DNA of 64,000 nt from an uncultured Oscillospiraceae bacterium (GCA_900545655.1 UQZY01000002.1:32222-96221), one strand, 5' to 3'. Shown: positions 50,573 through 59,509, counted from the first letter of the stretch. The notes: generated by a model from the sequence alone, not told the origin. Numbers and translations are program-made.

Positions 50573-51718
50573 ATGTTTGATCATAAAAATCAATATCCGG
50601 TGATTCTGGTACCGGGTGTTGCCAGTTACGGAGAAGGAGCAAGTGCTGCAAGAGTTGCAAAAAGCATGGGTCTTGAGTGCCGCCTTGTATCCTTCGGACT
50701 TGTTTCGGGTATCTGGGACAGAGCCTGTGAACTTTACGCGCAGATTTTCGGCGGAAGAGTTGACTATGGTGAAGCTCATTCAAAGAAGTACGGTCATTCC
50801 CGTTTCGGAAAATTTTACTCCGCTATGACAGCCAAGGACCCTGAAAAGATAAACATCATTGCTTACGGTTTCGGAGCCCCTGTAGCAAGACTTTTTATTG
50901 ACCTTCTCTGCAACGGCTCGGAAGAGGAAAAGGCCGCAACTGTTCCCGAAGAGCTTTCGGGTCTTTTCAAGGGCGGAAACAAGGGCTTTGTACATTGCCT
51001 TGTTACAGTTGCCGGTATAAACTCCGGTATCACACTTCCGCTTGCGCTTGAAACAAAAATTCCGAATTTTAAAAAGCACTGCGTGAAGACTGCGGTTTAT
51101 TTTGAAAACGCTTTGTCCAACACGGGATATATCGACCCCTACTACAAAAACAATGAGCTTAAGATAACACAGCACGGTTTTTCCTTTAAAACAGTCACGG
51201 CGGAGAACGGCGGAAAAACAAAAGAGGTTATTGACGAGGCGGGTGTTGATAATTATCTCTCAAGGACGGAGGACAACATCTTCTATGAACTCGGTATTGA
51301 CGGAATGGAGAGGTTCAACAGGTACATGACTTCTTCCGAAGAAACATATTACATCGCTGTTGCCGGAAGCGTCACAAAGGACTTTTTCGGAAAGGTAACG
51401 CTTCCTACTCTCAAGGCGGGAGCTTGTGCTCCGGCCTCACTTCTCATCTCAACCTTTGAGAATTATCTTCCGGAGTATCCGATTGTGACGGGAGAGTATC
51501 ATGAAAACGACGGACTTGTAAATACGGTTTCGTCATTGCCGCCGGTATCCGAGACTGCCGCAAGCTTTAAATCCGCCGATCAATGTGTTCCGGGTGTATG
51601 GTATATGATGCCTGTTTCAGAGAAAAACCATCTTTTCTTTACAGGTCATTTTGTAAGACCCGACAAGTATCGCAATAAGGTATATGATCTCATAAAATTA
51701 ATTTGCAATCTTGAATAA
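50573..51718 (+). CDS. Lipase-fold protein lacking the nucleophile serine
   Basis: 381 residues resembling the staphylococcal/Geobacillus-type lipases: opening YPVILVPGVASYG, then a central INIIAYGFGAPVAR where lipases have the GHSMGG elbow, later HENDGLVNTVSSLP (acid residue) and NHLFFTGHFVRP (His). The elbow has Gly99 in place of Ser, the codon being GGT at 50867-50869. No signal peptide, so a cytoplasmic or atypically exported location. ATG 50573 follows GGAGGT; the longer frame from 50528 lacks a site. Probably a pseudo-lipase; an alternative nucleophile is not evident. Confidence 0.78.
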   Translation: MFDHKNQYPVILVPGVASYGEGASAARVAKSMGLECRLVSFGLVSGIWDRACELYAQIFGGRVDYGEAHSKKYGHSRFGKFYSAMTAKDPEKINIIAYGFGAPVARLFIDLLCNGSEEEKAATVPEELSGLFKGGNKGFVHCLVTVAGINSGITLPLALETKIPNFKKHCVKTAVYFENALSNTGYIDPYYKNNELKITQHGFSFKTVTAENGGKTKEVIDEAGVDNYLSRTEDNIFYELGIDGMERFNRYMTSSEETYYIAVAGSVTKDFFGKVTLPTLKAGACAPASLLISTFENYLPEYPIVTGEYHENDGLVNTVSSLPPVSETAASFKSADQCVPGVWYMMPVSEKNHLFFTGHFVRPDKYRNKVYDLIKLICNLE

Positions 51719-51773
51719 AAGACATATGTTCACTCGTATTTCAGGCCGCACGGCAGAAAGGTAAGGTTTTAAT

Positions 51774-53147
51774 TTGCAGTTAACAGATAACTACTCGGCT
51801 ATAACCGACCAGATAACCGAGTTATCAGAGAGGACTCTTAAAAACAGTACGATAGACAAGAGTCTTTACACAAAGTACAATGTAAAACGCGGACTTCGTG
51901 ACCTCGACGGTAAGGGCGTACTTACGGGACTTACCGAGATATCCGAGGTACAGGGACGTATTAAGGATGAAAACGGAAATGAAATTGAAACCGACGGTAT
52001 TTTGCGTTACCGCGGCTACAATGTCGAAGATATAATTAACGGCTTCCCGAAGGACAGCAATTATGCGTTTGAAGAGGTTATATACCTTCTTCTCTTCGGC
52101 GAGCTTCCCTCTGCAAAGGCATTTGAGGATTTCAAGGTTCTCCTTGCCAATTACAGAAAGCTACCCACTCACTTTGTACGTGATATCATCATGAAGGCAC
52201 CCAGCAAGGACATGATGAATACGCTTGCAAGAAGTGTGCTCACGCTTTATTCCTATGACCAGAATGGGGACGACACATCTATTGAAAATGTACTTCGTCA
52301 GTGTCTTGAACTTATTTCTCTGTTTCCGCAGCTTTCGGTTTACGGATACCAGACCTATAAGTATTACCATGACGGAGATTCATTCTTCATTCATGCTCCG
52401 AGAGATGATTTTTCAATATCTGAAAACATACTTCATATGCTCAGGGCGGACAGTCAGTTTACAACGCTTGAAGCGAAGGTTCTCGACATGGCACTGGTGC
52501 TCCATGCAGAGCACGGCGGCGGTAACAACTCGACCTTTACAACTCACGTTGTTACTTCCTCAGGAACTGACACATATTCCGCCATGGCAGCGGCTCTCGG
52601 CTCTCTTAAGGGTCCGAAGCACGGTGGTGCAAACATAAAGGTTGTCAGGATGTTCCAGGATATTGAGGAAAACGTCCGTGACTGGAATGATGATGAAGAG
52701 ATAGCATCTTATCTTTTCAAAATACTCAATAAGGAAGCATTTGACAAAGCAGGTCTTATCTATGGTATAGGACATGCTATCTACACAAAGTCAGACCCGA
52801 GAGCACGTATGTTCAAGGGATTTGTTGAGCGCCTTTCGGCAGAAAAAGGACGCACGGATGAGTTTGCTCTTTATGAAAAGGTAGAAAAATTAGCACCGGG
52901 TGTTATTTCCGGAAACAGAAAGATGTATAAGAATATCTGTGCCAATGTCGACTTTTACAGCGGATTTGCATATTCAATGCTTGACCTTCCTACCGAGCTC
53001 TACACGCCTTTGTTTGCCTGTGCGAGAATTTCAGGCTGGAGTGCGCATCGTCTTGAGGAAATCATCAACGCAGGTAAGATCATACGTCCTGCATACATGA
53101 ACGTCGGAGCAAACAAGGAGTATATCGCTCTGTCCGACAGAAAATAA
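51774..53147 (+). CDS. Citrate synthase (citrate/2-methylcitrate synthase family)
   Basis: 457 residues with the active-site blocks HAEHGGGNNSTFTTHVVTSSG, GSLKGPKHGGAN and GIGHAIYTKSDPRA, that is, the two His and the Asp region of citrate synthase. The N-terminal extension of about 60 residues is typical of the clostridial type II-like form. TTG 51774 is the start, with AAGGT upstream. No aconitase or isocitrate dehydrogenase gene is adjacent. A bidirectional terminator follows. Confidence 0.92.
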   Translation: MQLTDNYSAITDQITELSERTLKNSTIDKSLYTKYNVKRGLRDLDGKGVLTGLTEISEVQGRIKDENGNEIETDGILRYRGYNVEDIINGFPKDSNYAFEEVIYLLLFGELPSAKAFEDFKVLLANYRKLPTHFVRDIIMKAPSKDMMNTLARSVLTLYSYDQNGDDTSIENVLRQCLELISLFPQLSVYGYQTYKYYHDGDSFFIHAPRDDFSISENILHMLRADSQFTTLEAKVLDMALVLHAEHGGGNNSTFTTHVVTSSGTDTYSAMAAALGSLKGPKHGGANIKVVRMFQDIEENVRDWNDDEEIASYLFKILNKEAFDKAGLIYGIGHAIYTKSDPRARMFKGFVERLSAEKGRTDEFALYEKVEKLAPGVISGNRKMYKNICANVDFYSGFAYSMLDLPTELYTPLFACARISGWSAHRLEEIINAGKIIRPAYMNVGANKEYIALSDRK

Positions 53148-53160
53148 AATACAAAAAAGT

Positions 53161-53194
53161 AAGTCCGGATGGTTTTCCATCCGGACTTATTTTT
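53161..53194. terminator. Bidirectional terminator between citrate synthase and the pseudokinase
   Basis: A perfect 12-bp stem AAGTCCGGATGG (53161-53172), loop TTTT, CCATCCGGACTT (53177-53188), with ATTTTT on the plus side and a T-run on the minus side. Confidence 0.92.
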
Positions 53195-53202
53195 ATCTGG
53201 TT

Positions 53203-54918
53203 TTAATCCTGTTCCGCAGCCTCGGTTACTTCAACGTCGGTCCAAACCTGAAGTATAACGGTTGTACCCTTGTTGTATTGCTCGCCGACATTTAAGTTTG
53301 CGGAAGCAACTGTTCCCGAAGTCTCCTTACCGGAGTTTGCTTTCTCAACCTTTTTACACTTGAAACCAAGCTCCGTGAGCTTTGCACTGGCGGCTTCATA
53401 GGTTTCTTTTGTGACGTCTATCATGGTTATCTGCTCGGTTCCCTTTGAGATAACAAGTGAAATTTTGGTGCCCTTCGGAACCTTTGAGCCTTCTTTGACG
53501 CTCTGGGAAATGATATACCCGTTTTTGACCTCGTCACTGTACTCTTCGGTAGTGGTTATCTCAAAGTCTGAGAAAAATGCCTTCTGAGAAGAAATACTTG
53601 AATATGTTTTTCCCATAAATGTGGGAACAACAACCATCTCCTGAGTGCTGTCGGAGGTACCGCTGCTTTTATCCGAATTTCCCGTTCCGAAATGACCTTT
53701 TAAAACAGTCATACAGAGAATAGCAAAAATAAGGAGAGCAATTCCTGCGGCGATGGCACCGGAAATAACGGCAACCTTTTTGGTGTCATTCGTGAACTTT
53801 GTCTTTTTTTGTTCGCCGCTTGCTGCGTTTCTTTGAGGTGCACGTCCCTGCTTTTGCTTTGACATGCTGTGCTGCGGATGTCTTTGGGGCTGTGCGGTCC
53901 TTTGAGGCTGAACCGGTCTTATGGGACCGTTGTTATACTCTGCCGCAAGTGCTGTTGTAGGAGAGGCGGAGAGCTCGGCTCGAAACTGCTCAACAGTTTT
54001 TGTTCTGTCCTCGGGCATAATCTGGAGAGCATTTATAAGAGCGTTTATGACGTAGGCCGGAATCTGTTCCGCAAACTTTGCGGGAATCATCATTCGGTCA
54101 CCTTTCATACGAACGGTTGATTCAATAGGCGTACTGCCTATAAGTGCACGGTAGAGGACTGCCGCAAAGGCATATATGTCAGTCCATGGTCCGGACGGAG
54201 CCTTTACTCCGAACTGTTCAACGGGTGCGTATCCCGAGAATACCTCGGCAGCGATACCCGAATTTACGTTTCTGCACTCAGGAACACTGAATCCACCTAT
54301 ACGTATTTTATGGTCTGCGCACACGTACAGAGTATTCGGTGAGATGCCTCTGTGGATGATTCCGGCTGAGTGGAGGGTTGACAGTGTCGAGAGTACGGGC
54401 ATGAACATGATCCTTGCCTCTTCCCATGACATATAGCCTGTTTTGCTGTGCAAAAGATAATCTCTGAGGGTTACGGCTCCTTCAAGATGCTCGCAGACCG
54501 CGTATGCGGTATTGTTTTCCTCGACGATATCTATGACTATGATCAGCGCCGAAAGTCCGCGCATCCTTGCGAGCTTTCTGTAAAGGTCAAGAAAATTGTT
54601 TTTTGTTGCAGCAAAAAGAGCCTCTTTTCCGGGCTTTACAACGATATTCGTTGTTGAACCGGTACGTGTTATAAGCGTATCCGGGAGAAATTCGCGTATG
54701 GTTACAGCCGTTTTTCTCTCGGTATCGTAAGCCATATAAGTAGTGCCGTCTCCGTTTGCCTCCATGACGTTACCTATGAGATAGTGTCCTCCCACAATTG
54801 TTCTTTGCGGCAGGAGCGGAGGAAGCTGCGGTGAGCCTGCTTTATAGCTGCAGTAAGGACATTGTTTTTCTTCGCCTATGTCCTTCATACAGTTCATGCA
54901 TAAGTTATCGTATGACAT
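53203..54918 (-). CDS. PASTA-domain Ser/Thr pseudokinase with zinc ribbon
   Basis: 571 residues. N-terminal zinc ribbon (Cys7, Cys10, Cys20, Cys23), a kinase-fold domain (about 40-330), a Gln/Pro-rich linker, one membrane helix (about 385-410) and two PASTA-like extracellular domains. The kinase active site is lost: AVTIREF has Arg75 in place of the ATP-binding Lys, HRGISPNT has Gly191 for the catalytic Asp and Thr196 for the metal Asn, and GGFS replaces DFG. The fold is otherwise well kept (PSGPWTDIYAFAAVLYRALIG). It could bind muropeptides outside and act as a scaffold inside. ATG 54918 has GAGGGGCG upstream. Confidence 0.88.
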   Translation of the reverse strand: MSYDNLCMNCMKDIGEEKQCPYCSYKAGSPQLPPLLPQRTIVGGHYLIGNVMEANGDGTTYMAYDTERKTAVTIREFLPDTLITRTGSTTNIVVKPGKEALFAATKNNFLDLYRKLARMRGLSALIIVIDIVEENNTAYAVCEHLEGAVTLRDYLLHSKTGYMSWEEARIMFMPVLSTLSTLHSAGIIHRGISPNTLYVCADHKIRIGGFSVPECRNVNSGIAAEVFSGYAPVEQFGVKAPSGPWTDIYAFAAVLYRALIGSTPIESTVRMKGDRMMIPAKFAEQIPAYVINALINALQIMPEDRTKTVEQFRAELSASPTTALAAEYNNGPIRPVQPQRTAQPQRHPQHSMSKQKQGRAPQRNAASGEQKKTKFTNDTKKVAVISGAIAAGIALLIFAILCMTVLKGHFGTGNSDKSSGTSDSTQEMVVVPTFMGKTYSSISSQKAFFSDFEITTTEEYSDEVKNGYIISQSVKEGSKVPKGTKISLVISKGTEQITMIDVTKETYEAASAKLTELGFKCKKVEKANSGKETSGTVASANLNVGEQYNKGTTVILQVWTDVEVTEAAEQD

Positions 54919-55078
54919 AAATTCGCCCCTCGATCAATATAATTAAGATATATGGGTTTGACCTGATTATTATTTTTGTCGGTTCTTTCTTTTTTCGCCC
55001 TTTTTTTCGTAATTAGCGATATATAATTGCCATAAAGACAGCAATGTATTAAATAATTCAAAAATATATCAATTTGTT

Positions 55079-55195
55079 TCAATTCAATCACGGTTATGTA
55101 AATTAGGTTACGAACTTACCGATTTAATTATAAACAGATGAAACAGCCGAAAAAAGAATCAATTCAATCATGAACTTATCAATTTAATTACAAAG
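55079..55195. repeat. Degenerate direct repeat pair
   Basis: TCAATTCAATCA occurs at 55079-55090 and 55159-55170. GAACTTA-CCG-ATTTAATTATAAA (55112-55134) recurs as GAACTTA-TCA-ATTTAATTACAAA (55172-55194). Confidence 0.55.
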
Positions 55196-55527
55196 GTATC
55201 AAAATAATCACAATTATACTAAACCCTTTTTAAACCTGCCGAATCAATCATAAACTCGGCAATTAATCTTTTAAGCTGCCGATTGATTCATGAATATGCA
55301 AAACGGTTTGCAAATATACGAAATCATCCTGTTTACAACAAAAAATGAAATAAGCAAAGAGAGAACGTACAAGGTAAGTTTAAACAGACTTGATATACAT
55401 ATGATATTACATAATTATTATAATTAAATTAACTTATATATAATAAAGAAAAAGAGTGTATTTGTCAATAAAACCGGAGGTAAAGTCCTTAAAATAGGAC
55501 AGTCAAAAAATAATTACGAACATTCTG

Positions 55528-55555
55528 TTGACATTTAAGTCCTCGGGTGTATAAT
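55528..55555 (+). promoter_or_regulatory. Promoter of the small membrane protein gene
   Basis: TTGACA 55528-55533, 16-base spacer, TATAAT 55550-55555. Confidence 0.75.
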
Positions 55556-55607
55556 AGGTCTTGTAAGAAACGAATGTTCGGATAAAAGTCCGCAGGAGGT
55601 TATTATT

Positions 55608-55922
55608 ATGACACTTGGATTTGCTATAAAAGTTTTTGCAGAAATTGCAGTAGTATTACTTATCGCATACGGTATTATGAATGAAGAAAGACTTGTCGCT
55701 TTTGAGCGTGAATTGGGTGCTGTTCTTAAGTTCGCCTTTAAAAAATATGTTCTTAAGACTCAGCCGAACAAACAGCGAACAAACAAGAGAACAAATGCGG
55801 AGAACCGTCGTATGGAGGTCAGAAGCGTTGAGGTTTCGTCAAACGCAGTAAGACATCACAGGGCGGAAATAAAGGCCTTCCCCGCAAGGAAAGAGCAGGC
55901 TGTTTTCGGTGAGGTTGCATGA
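55608..55922 (+). CDS. Small single-pass membrane protein, unknown
   Basis: 104 residues: an N-terminal hydrophobic helix (about 4-22; FAIKVFAEIAVVLLIAYGI) and a strongly basic C-terminal half (many Lys, Arg, Asn, Gln) that should lie in the cytoplasm. The sequence is not one I recognise. It is a likely real gene because it has a consensus promoter, AGGAGG at 55592-55597 and a terminator. Confidence 0.72.
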   Translation: MTLGFAIKVFAEIAVVLLIAYGIMNEERLVAFERELGAVLKFAFKKYVLKTQPNKQRTNKRTNAENRRMEVRSVEVSSNAVRHHRAEIKAFPARKEQAVFGEVA

Positions 55923-55999
55923 GTGCTTTTAAGCGCTTCTGGAAAGACCTGTAGCTTAAGCCCCATCACCTTTTTAAAGGTTCAGATAATTCTCAAACC

Positions 56000-56042
56000 A
56001 AACAGCAGGAGTCAGGTATTCGTGCCTGACTCCTGCTGTTTA
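56000..56042. terminator. Long hairpin between convergent genes
   Basis: A perfect 17-bp stem, 56000-56016 with 56025-56041, loop of 8. U-tracts on both sides are weak. Serves the small membrane gene and probably yebC. The 77 bases before it show no gene. Confidence 0.75.
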
Positions 56043-56083
56043 TCTTATGTTTTGTTTTAACTTAGAAGCTTTATGCTTGAAAA

Positions 56084-56833
56084 TCAAAGATACTGTTCAG
56101 CATCCTCTTCATTTTCCCAGTTGTGCCATACGTTCTGAACGTCGTCGTCGTCCTCAAACATCTCAAGCATCTTTGCCATTCCCTTGAGGTCGTCCTCGGT
56201 TTCAAGTCTTGTGTATGTAGTGGGTATGTACTGAACCTCAGCAAGAGCAAATGTGTATCCTGCGCTCTCGAGTGCTTCACGTACAGAGCCGATATCCGCT
56301 GCCTCTGTTCTTATCTCATAAACATTTTCATCGTCTGACAGGAAGTCAACAGCACCTGCTTCAAGAGCGGCATCCATAAGCTTTTCTTCGTCGACATCTT
56401 CTTTTTCAACCGCAATTACACCGTAGCGGTTGAACATAAAGGATACACAACCGTTCTGGCCCATGTTTCCGCCGAATTTGTCGAAGTAGTGACGTACGTT
56501 TCCCGCTGTACGGTTTTTGTTGTCGGTAAGGGTTTCAACCATAACGGCAATTCCCGATGGGCCGTAGCCCTCATAGATGTTTTCCTCATAGTTTGCGGTT
56601 GAACCTTCTCCGGCAGCCTTTTTTATCGCACGGTCGATATTGTCATTGGGTATATTGCTTGCTTTAGCTTTGGCAATAACGTTTTTAAGCTTTGAGTTGG
56701 AAGCGGGATCAGGGCCGCCTTCCTTTACGGCAACTGCAATTTCACGGCCTATTTTTGTAAACACCTTTGCCATCGCAGCGTCATTTGCACCCTTTTTTCT
56801 TTTTATGGTGCTCCACTTTGAATGTCCTGACAT
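56084..56833 (-). CDS. yebC: YebC/PmpR-family translation or transcription factor
   Basis: 249 residues, TACO1/YebC family: MSGHSKWSTIKRKKGANDA, IGREIAVAVKEGG, NIPNDNIDRAIKKA, and the acidic C-terminus. Once seen as DNA-binding regulators, members are now linked to easing ribosome stalling at proline-rich stretches. That would fit a genome with Pro-rich proteins such as that at 18491, but this is only an inference. Own promoter at 56879-56906. Confidence 0.95.
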   Translation of the reverse strand: MSGHSKWSTIKRKKGANDAAMAKVFTKIGREIAVAVKEGGPDPASNSKLKNVIAKAKASNIPNDNIDRAIKKAAGEGSTANYEENIYEGYGPSGIAVMVETLTDNKNRTAGNVRHYFDKFGGNMGQNGCVSFMFNRYGVIAVEKEDVDEEKLMDAALEAGAVDFLSDDENVYEIRTEAADIGSVREALESAGYTFALAEVQYIPTTYTRLETEDDLKGMAKMLEMFEDDDDVQNVWHNWENEEDAEQYL

Positions 56834-56878
56834 GTAAAAAACCTCGCTTCTTTTTGGATTATAAATTGCAACTCACAT

Positions 56879-56906
56879 ATTATACAACTTTTAATTGTTT
56901 TGTAAA
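56879..56906 (-). promoter_or_regulatory. yebC promoter
   Basis: Minus strand: TTTACA (complement of 56901-56906), 16-base spacer, TATAAT (complement of 56879-56884). Confidence 0.6.
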
Positions 56907-56914
56907 TTGTTTTC

Positions 56915-57802
56915 TTACTGATTCTGTTTTTTGAACGGCTTGAAACCTTGACCGAAGATTTCACCCGCCTCGGTTACGATGATAAACGGATTTTTGTCGT
57001 ATGACCTTATTATCTTTGAAATCTTTGCTATTTCATTGGCTCTTACGGCGCATACGAGCATGGACTTTTTTGTTCCCGTGTATGCTCCCGTTGCGTCCAG
57101 TATGGATACTCCGCGTCCGAGCTGCTCAGTGATAGCCCTTGAAATATCTTCAGGGTTATTCGTAAAGATAAGCAGCATCTTTCCGTAGCCGCGCCCGTAG
57201 AGTATATAGTCAATCGAGCGTGATGAGATGAACGTTGTGATGAATGAGTAGAGGGCACTTTCAAAGTTTCCGTAAACAAAGCCCGAAACAGTTACTACAA
57301 GGAGATCCGCACACATGATAACGGTTCCCATGGACATGTGCGGCCACTTTATACGCAGCAGCTTCGCCACAAGGTCCGTGCCTCCGCTTGTGCCTCCCCG
57401 GTAAAGAATAAGAGCAATACCTCCGCCGTTGCATACTCCGCCGAAGATGGCTGCAACAAGCTTATCTCCGGAATAGGGGGTCATGAATTTTGCCAGAATA
57501 TCAATTACGGCTGCTACCATAAGGGTTGCAACAAAAGTCTTTGCTATAAAATCCTTGCCGAATTGCTTGTATGCTATTATGAAAAGAGGAACGTTAAGTG
57601 CAAACATAAACGCACCGATAGGAATACCGGTTATGTGATTTATAAGGGTTGAAATACCCGTAAAGCCTCCGGGTGCAATATGGTTTGGCGATGTAAACAT
57701 ATTTACGCCTGCTGCGTATATAATTGACCCGATTAAGAAAAATAAAAAGTCTAAGCTTGTGTCTTTCCAAAAGGCCTTGTTTTTGAGTTTTGCCATGTTC
57801 AT
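56915..57802 (-). CDS. YitT-family membrane protein (DUF161/DUF2179)
   Basis: 295 residues: about five to six membrane helices (YitT_membrane domain with AAGVNMFTSPNHIAPGGFTGIS and YRGGTSGGTDLVAKLLR) and a C-terminal cytoplasmic DUF2179 domain (about 215-285). Function is not established. ATG 57802 or 57796; GGGGGAG precedes. It follows mrnC by one base and is last in the obg-mrnC-yitT operon. Confidence 0.9.
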   Translation of the reverse strand: MNMAKLKNKAFWKDTSLDFLFFLIGSIIYAAGVNMFTSPNHIAPGGFTGISTLINHITGIPIGAFMFALNVPLFIIAYKQFGKDFIAKTFVATLMVAAVIDILAKFMTPYSGDKLVAAIFGGVCNGGGIALILYRGGTSGGTDLVAKLLRIKWPHMSMGTVIMCADLLVVTVSGFVYGNFESALYSFITTFISSRSIDYILYGRGYGKMLLIFTNNPEDISRAITEQLGRGVSILDATGAYTGTKKSMLVCAVRANEIAKISKIIRSYDKNPFIIVTEAGEIFGQGFKPFKKQNQ

Positions 57803-57803
57803 C

Positions 57804-58226
57804 TTAAAAATCTCCCCCTTTGCTGCGGATGATACCGAAAAGCTCGCGCAACCTTTCGGTTTCGCCGGATAGATATAAAAATCCGAATAGAGCCTCTATG
57901 CCGGTCGCGGTGTGATAGTCCGCATTTGTCATGTTTTTCGGCGTATGAGTAGTATGTGCATTTCTGCCGCGCTTAAAAATGTTGGATTCTTTTTCGGTTA
58001 AGGAATCTTCTATAAAACGATAGGCCTTTGCCTGCGCGGCGGCGCTTACGTAGCGTACCTTTTGTGCGTGAAGCTCGCTCGCGGGTCTGTTTGCCTCCGT
58101 CACCAGTGCTTCACGAACGAAAAGCTCATATACGCAGTCGCCGATAAAGGCAAGTGTAAGAGGACTCAACGCGACCGGATCCACGGCGTCCTTTAAAAAT
58201 CTCATTGAATCAGTTTCATTTTCCAT
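57804..58226 (-). CDS. mrnC: Mini-ribonuclease 3
   Basis: 140 residues: an RNase III catalytic domain without a dsRNA-binding domain (AFIGDCVYELFVREAL, NADYHTATGIEALFGFLYL). Mini-III matures 23S rRNA ends in Firmicutes. It sits directly after obg (11 bases) and before yitT. Confidence 0.92.
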   Translation of the reverse strand: MENETDSMRFLKDAVDPVALSPLTLAFIGDCVYELFVREALVTEANRPASELHAQKVRYVSAAAQAKAYRFIEDSLTEKESNIFKRGRNAHTTHTPKNMTNADYHTATGIEALFGFLYLSGETERLRELFGIIRSKGGDF

Positions 58227-58237
58227 CTGTGCACCTC

Positions 58238-59509
58238 TTATGAAACATAGTCGAATTCAATATTGTAAATACTTACGGTGTCACCGTCTTTGATGCCGCG
58301 TTTTTGAAGCTCCGCTTCAATACCGCTGCTTACCATGACGCGCTGAAGATACTGCAGTGATTCATAGTCGTCAAAATCAATTTTTGACAGAATGGGTACG
58401 AGCCACTCGGCTTCTATGATAAAGACGCCGTCTTCCTCACGGATTGTGAATCCGTGATCCTTTTTCTTTTCGAGTACTTCAAGCGGAATTTCCTCCGCCT
58501 CGTATCTTTTTATGGGGGGAAGGGTCGCAAGCTTTGCGGCAACTGCATTTATCAGTTCTTTTGTACCCTCGGCAATCGGGGCGCATATACTGTAGTAAGA
58601 ATAGCCCTTTTTCTCAACATAGGTACGGAATCTTTCTATCTGCTCATCCGTTGCCATGTCGGTCTTGTTGCCCGCAACAATCTGCGGAAGCTCTGACATC
58701 TCGGGATTGAATTTTTTAAGCTCCTCGTTTATTGCCTCGAAGTCTTCTATGGGGTCACGGCCCTCCGAGCCTGCGACGTCAACTATGTGGACGAGCATAC
58801 GGCAGCGTTCTACATGTCGCAAAAACGCGTGACCGAGTCCGACCCCGTCGGCGGCACCCTCGATAAGGCCGGGGATATCCGCCATAACAAAGGAATTACC
58901 CTCACCCATGTGTACAACTCCGAGGACCGGAGTTATGGTTGTAAAATGATAATTTCCAATGATTGGCTTGGCTTCGCTTACAACGGAAATCAGGGTTGAT
59001 TTTCCGACATTCGGGAAGCCAAGCAGGCCGACGTCCGCCAGAAGCTTAAGCTCAAGGCTTATATCCCATTCTTCACCCGGCATGCCGTCCTTGGCAAATC
59101 TCGGCGTCTGGCGTGTCGGTGTGGCAAAGTGCACGTTTCCGAAACCGCCTTTGCCACCGTGCGCTGCAACGAATTCATCCGTGCCGGACATATCTGCCAT
59201 GATTTTGCCGGTGGTGACCTCTCTTATGACGGTGCCCTTCGGCACGTCAATAATAAGGTCATCACCTTTTTTTCCGTTGCAGCGTGAGCCGCGACCGTCG
59301 GCACCGTTTTTTGCACAGTATTTTTTCTTGTATCTGAAGTCGGCGAGGGTAGAAAGATTGGTGTTAACACGGAATATGATGTTTCCGCCTCTGCCGCCGT
59401 CGCCACCGTCGGGACCGCCGGAGGCAACATACTTCTCACGGTGAAAAGCGACCGCGCCGTTTCCGCCTTTTCCTGCCTTTATGTTTATTTTTGCAATATC
59501 TACAAACAT
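58238..59509 (-). CDS. obg: GTPase Obg (CgtA)
   Basis: 423 residues. N-terminal glycine-rich Obg fold (about 1-158; AGKGGNGAVAFHREKYVASGGPDGGDGG). G domain with P-loop GFPNVGKST, DIPGLIEGA and NKTD. C-terminal OCT domain of Firmicutes Obg (about 345-423). Essential for 50S assembly and stringent response links. AGGTATTACTT upstream of ATG 59509. Confidence 0.96.
   Translation of the reverse strand: MFVDIAKINIKAGKGGNGAVAFHREKYVASGGPDGGDGGRGGNIIFRVNTNLSTLADFRYKKKYCAKNGADGRGSRCNGKKGDDLIIDVPKGTVIREVTTGKIMADMSGTDEFVAAHGGKGGFGNVHFATPTRQTPRFAKDGMPGEEWDISLELKLLADVGLLGFPNVGKSTLISVVSEAKPIIGNYHFTTITPVLGVVHMGEGNSFVMADIPGLIEGAADGVGLGHAFLRHVERCRMLVHIVDVAGSEGRDPIEDFEAINEELKKFNPEMSELPQIVAGNKTDMATDEQIERFRTYVEKKGYSYYSICAPIAEGTKELINAVAAKLATLPPIKRYEAEEIPLEVLEKKKDHGFTIREEDGVFIIEAEWLVPILSKIDFDDYESLQYLQRVMVSSGIEAELQKRGIKDGDTVSIYNIEFDYVS

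Larger units (their letters stand above)
54919..55607. other. AT-rich 0.7-kb gap with degenerate repeats
   Basis: No credible gene is seen on either strand. The sequence is strongly AT-rich. It contains the repeat pair listed at 55079-55195, related words such as CTGCCGA with ATCAATCAT, and near its end the promoter of the small membrane protein gene. Confidence 0.7.

Noticed and set aside
51719..51773. Citrate synthase leader checked for a riboswitch or T-box
   Set aside because: Only 55 bases separate it from the upstream gene and no structure or U-tract is visible.
54919..55607. AT-rich region considered as a replication origin
   Set aside because: No DnaA boxes of the TTATCCACA type were seen and no dnaA/dnaN genes are near.
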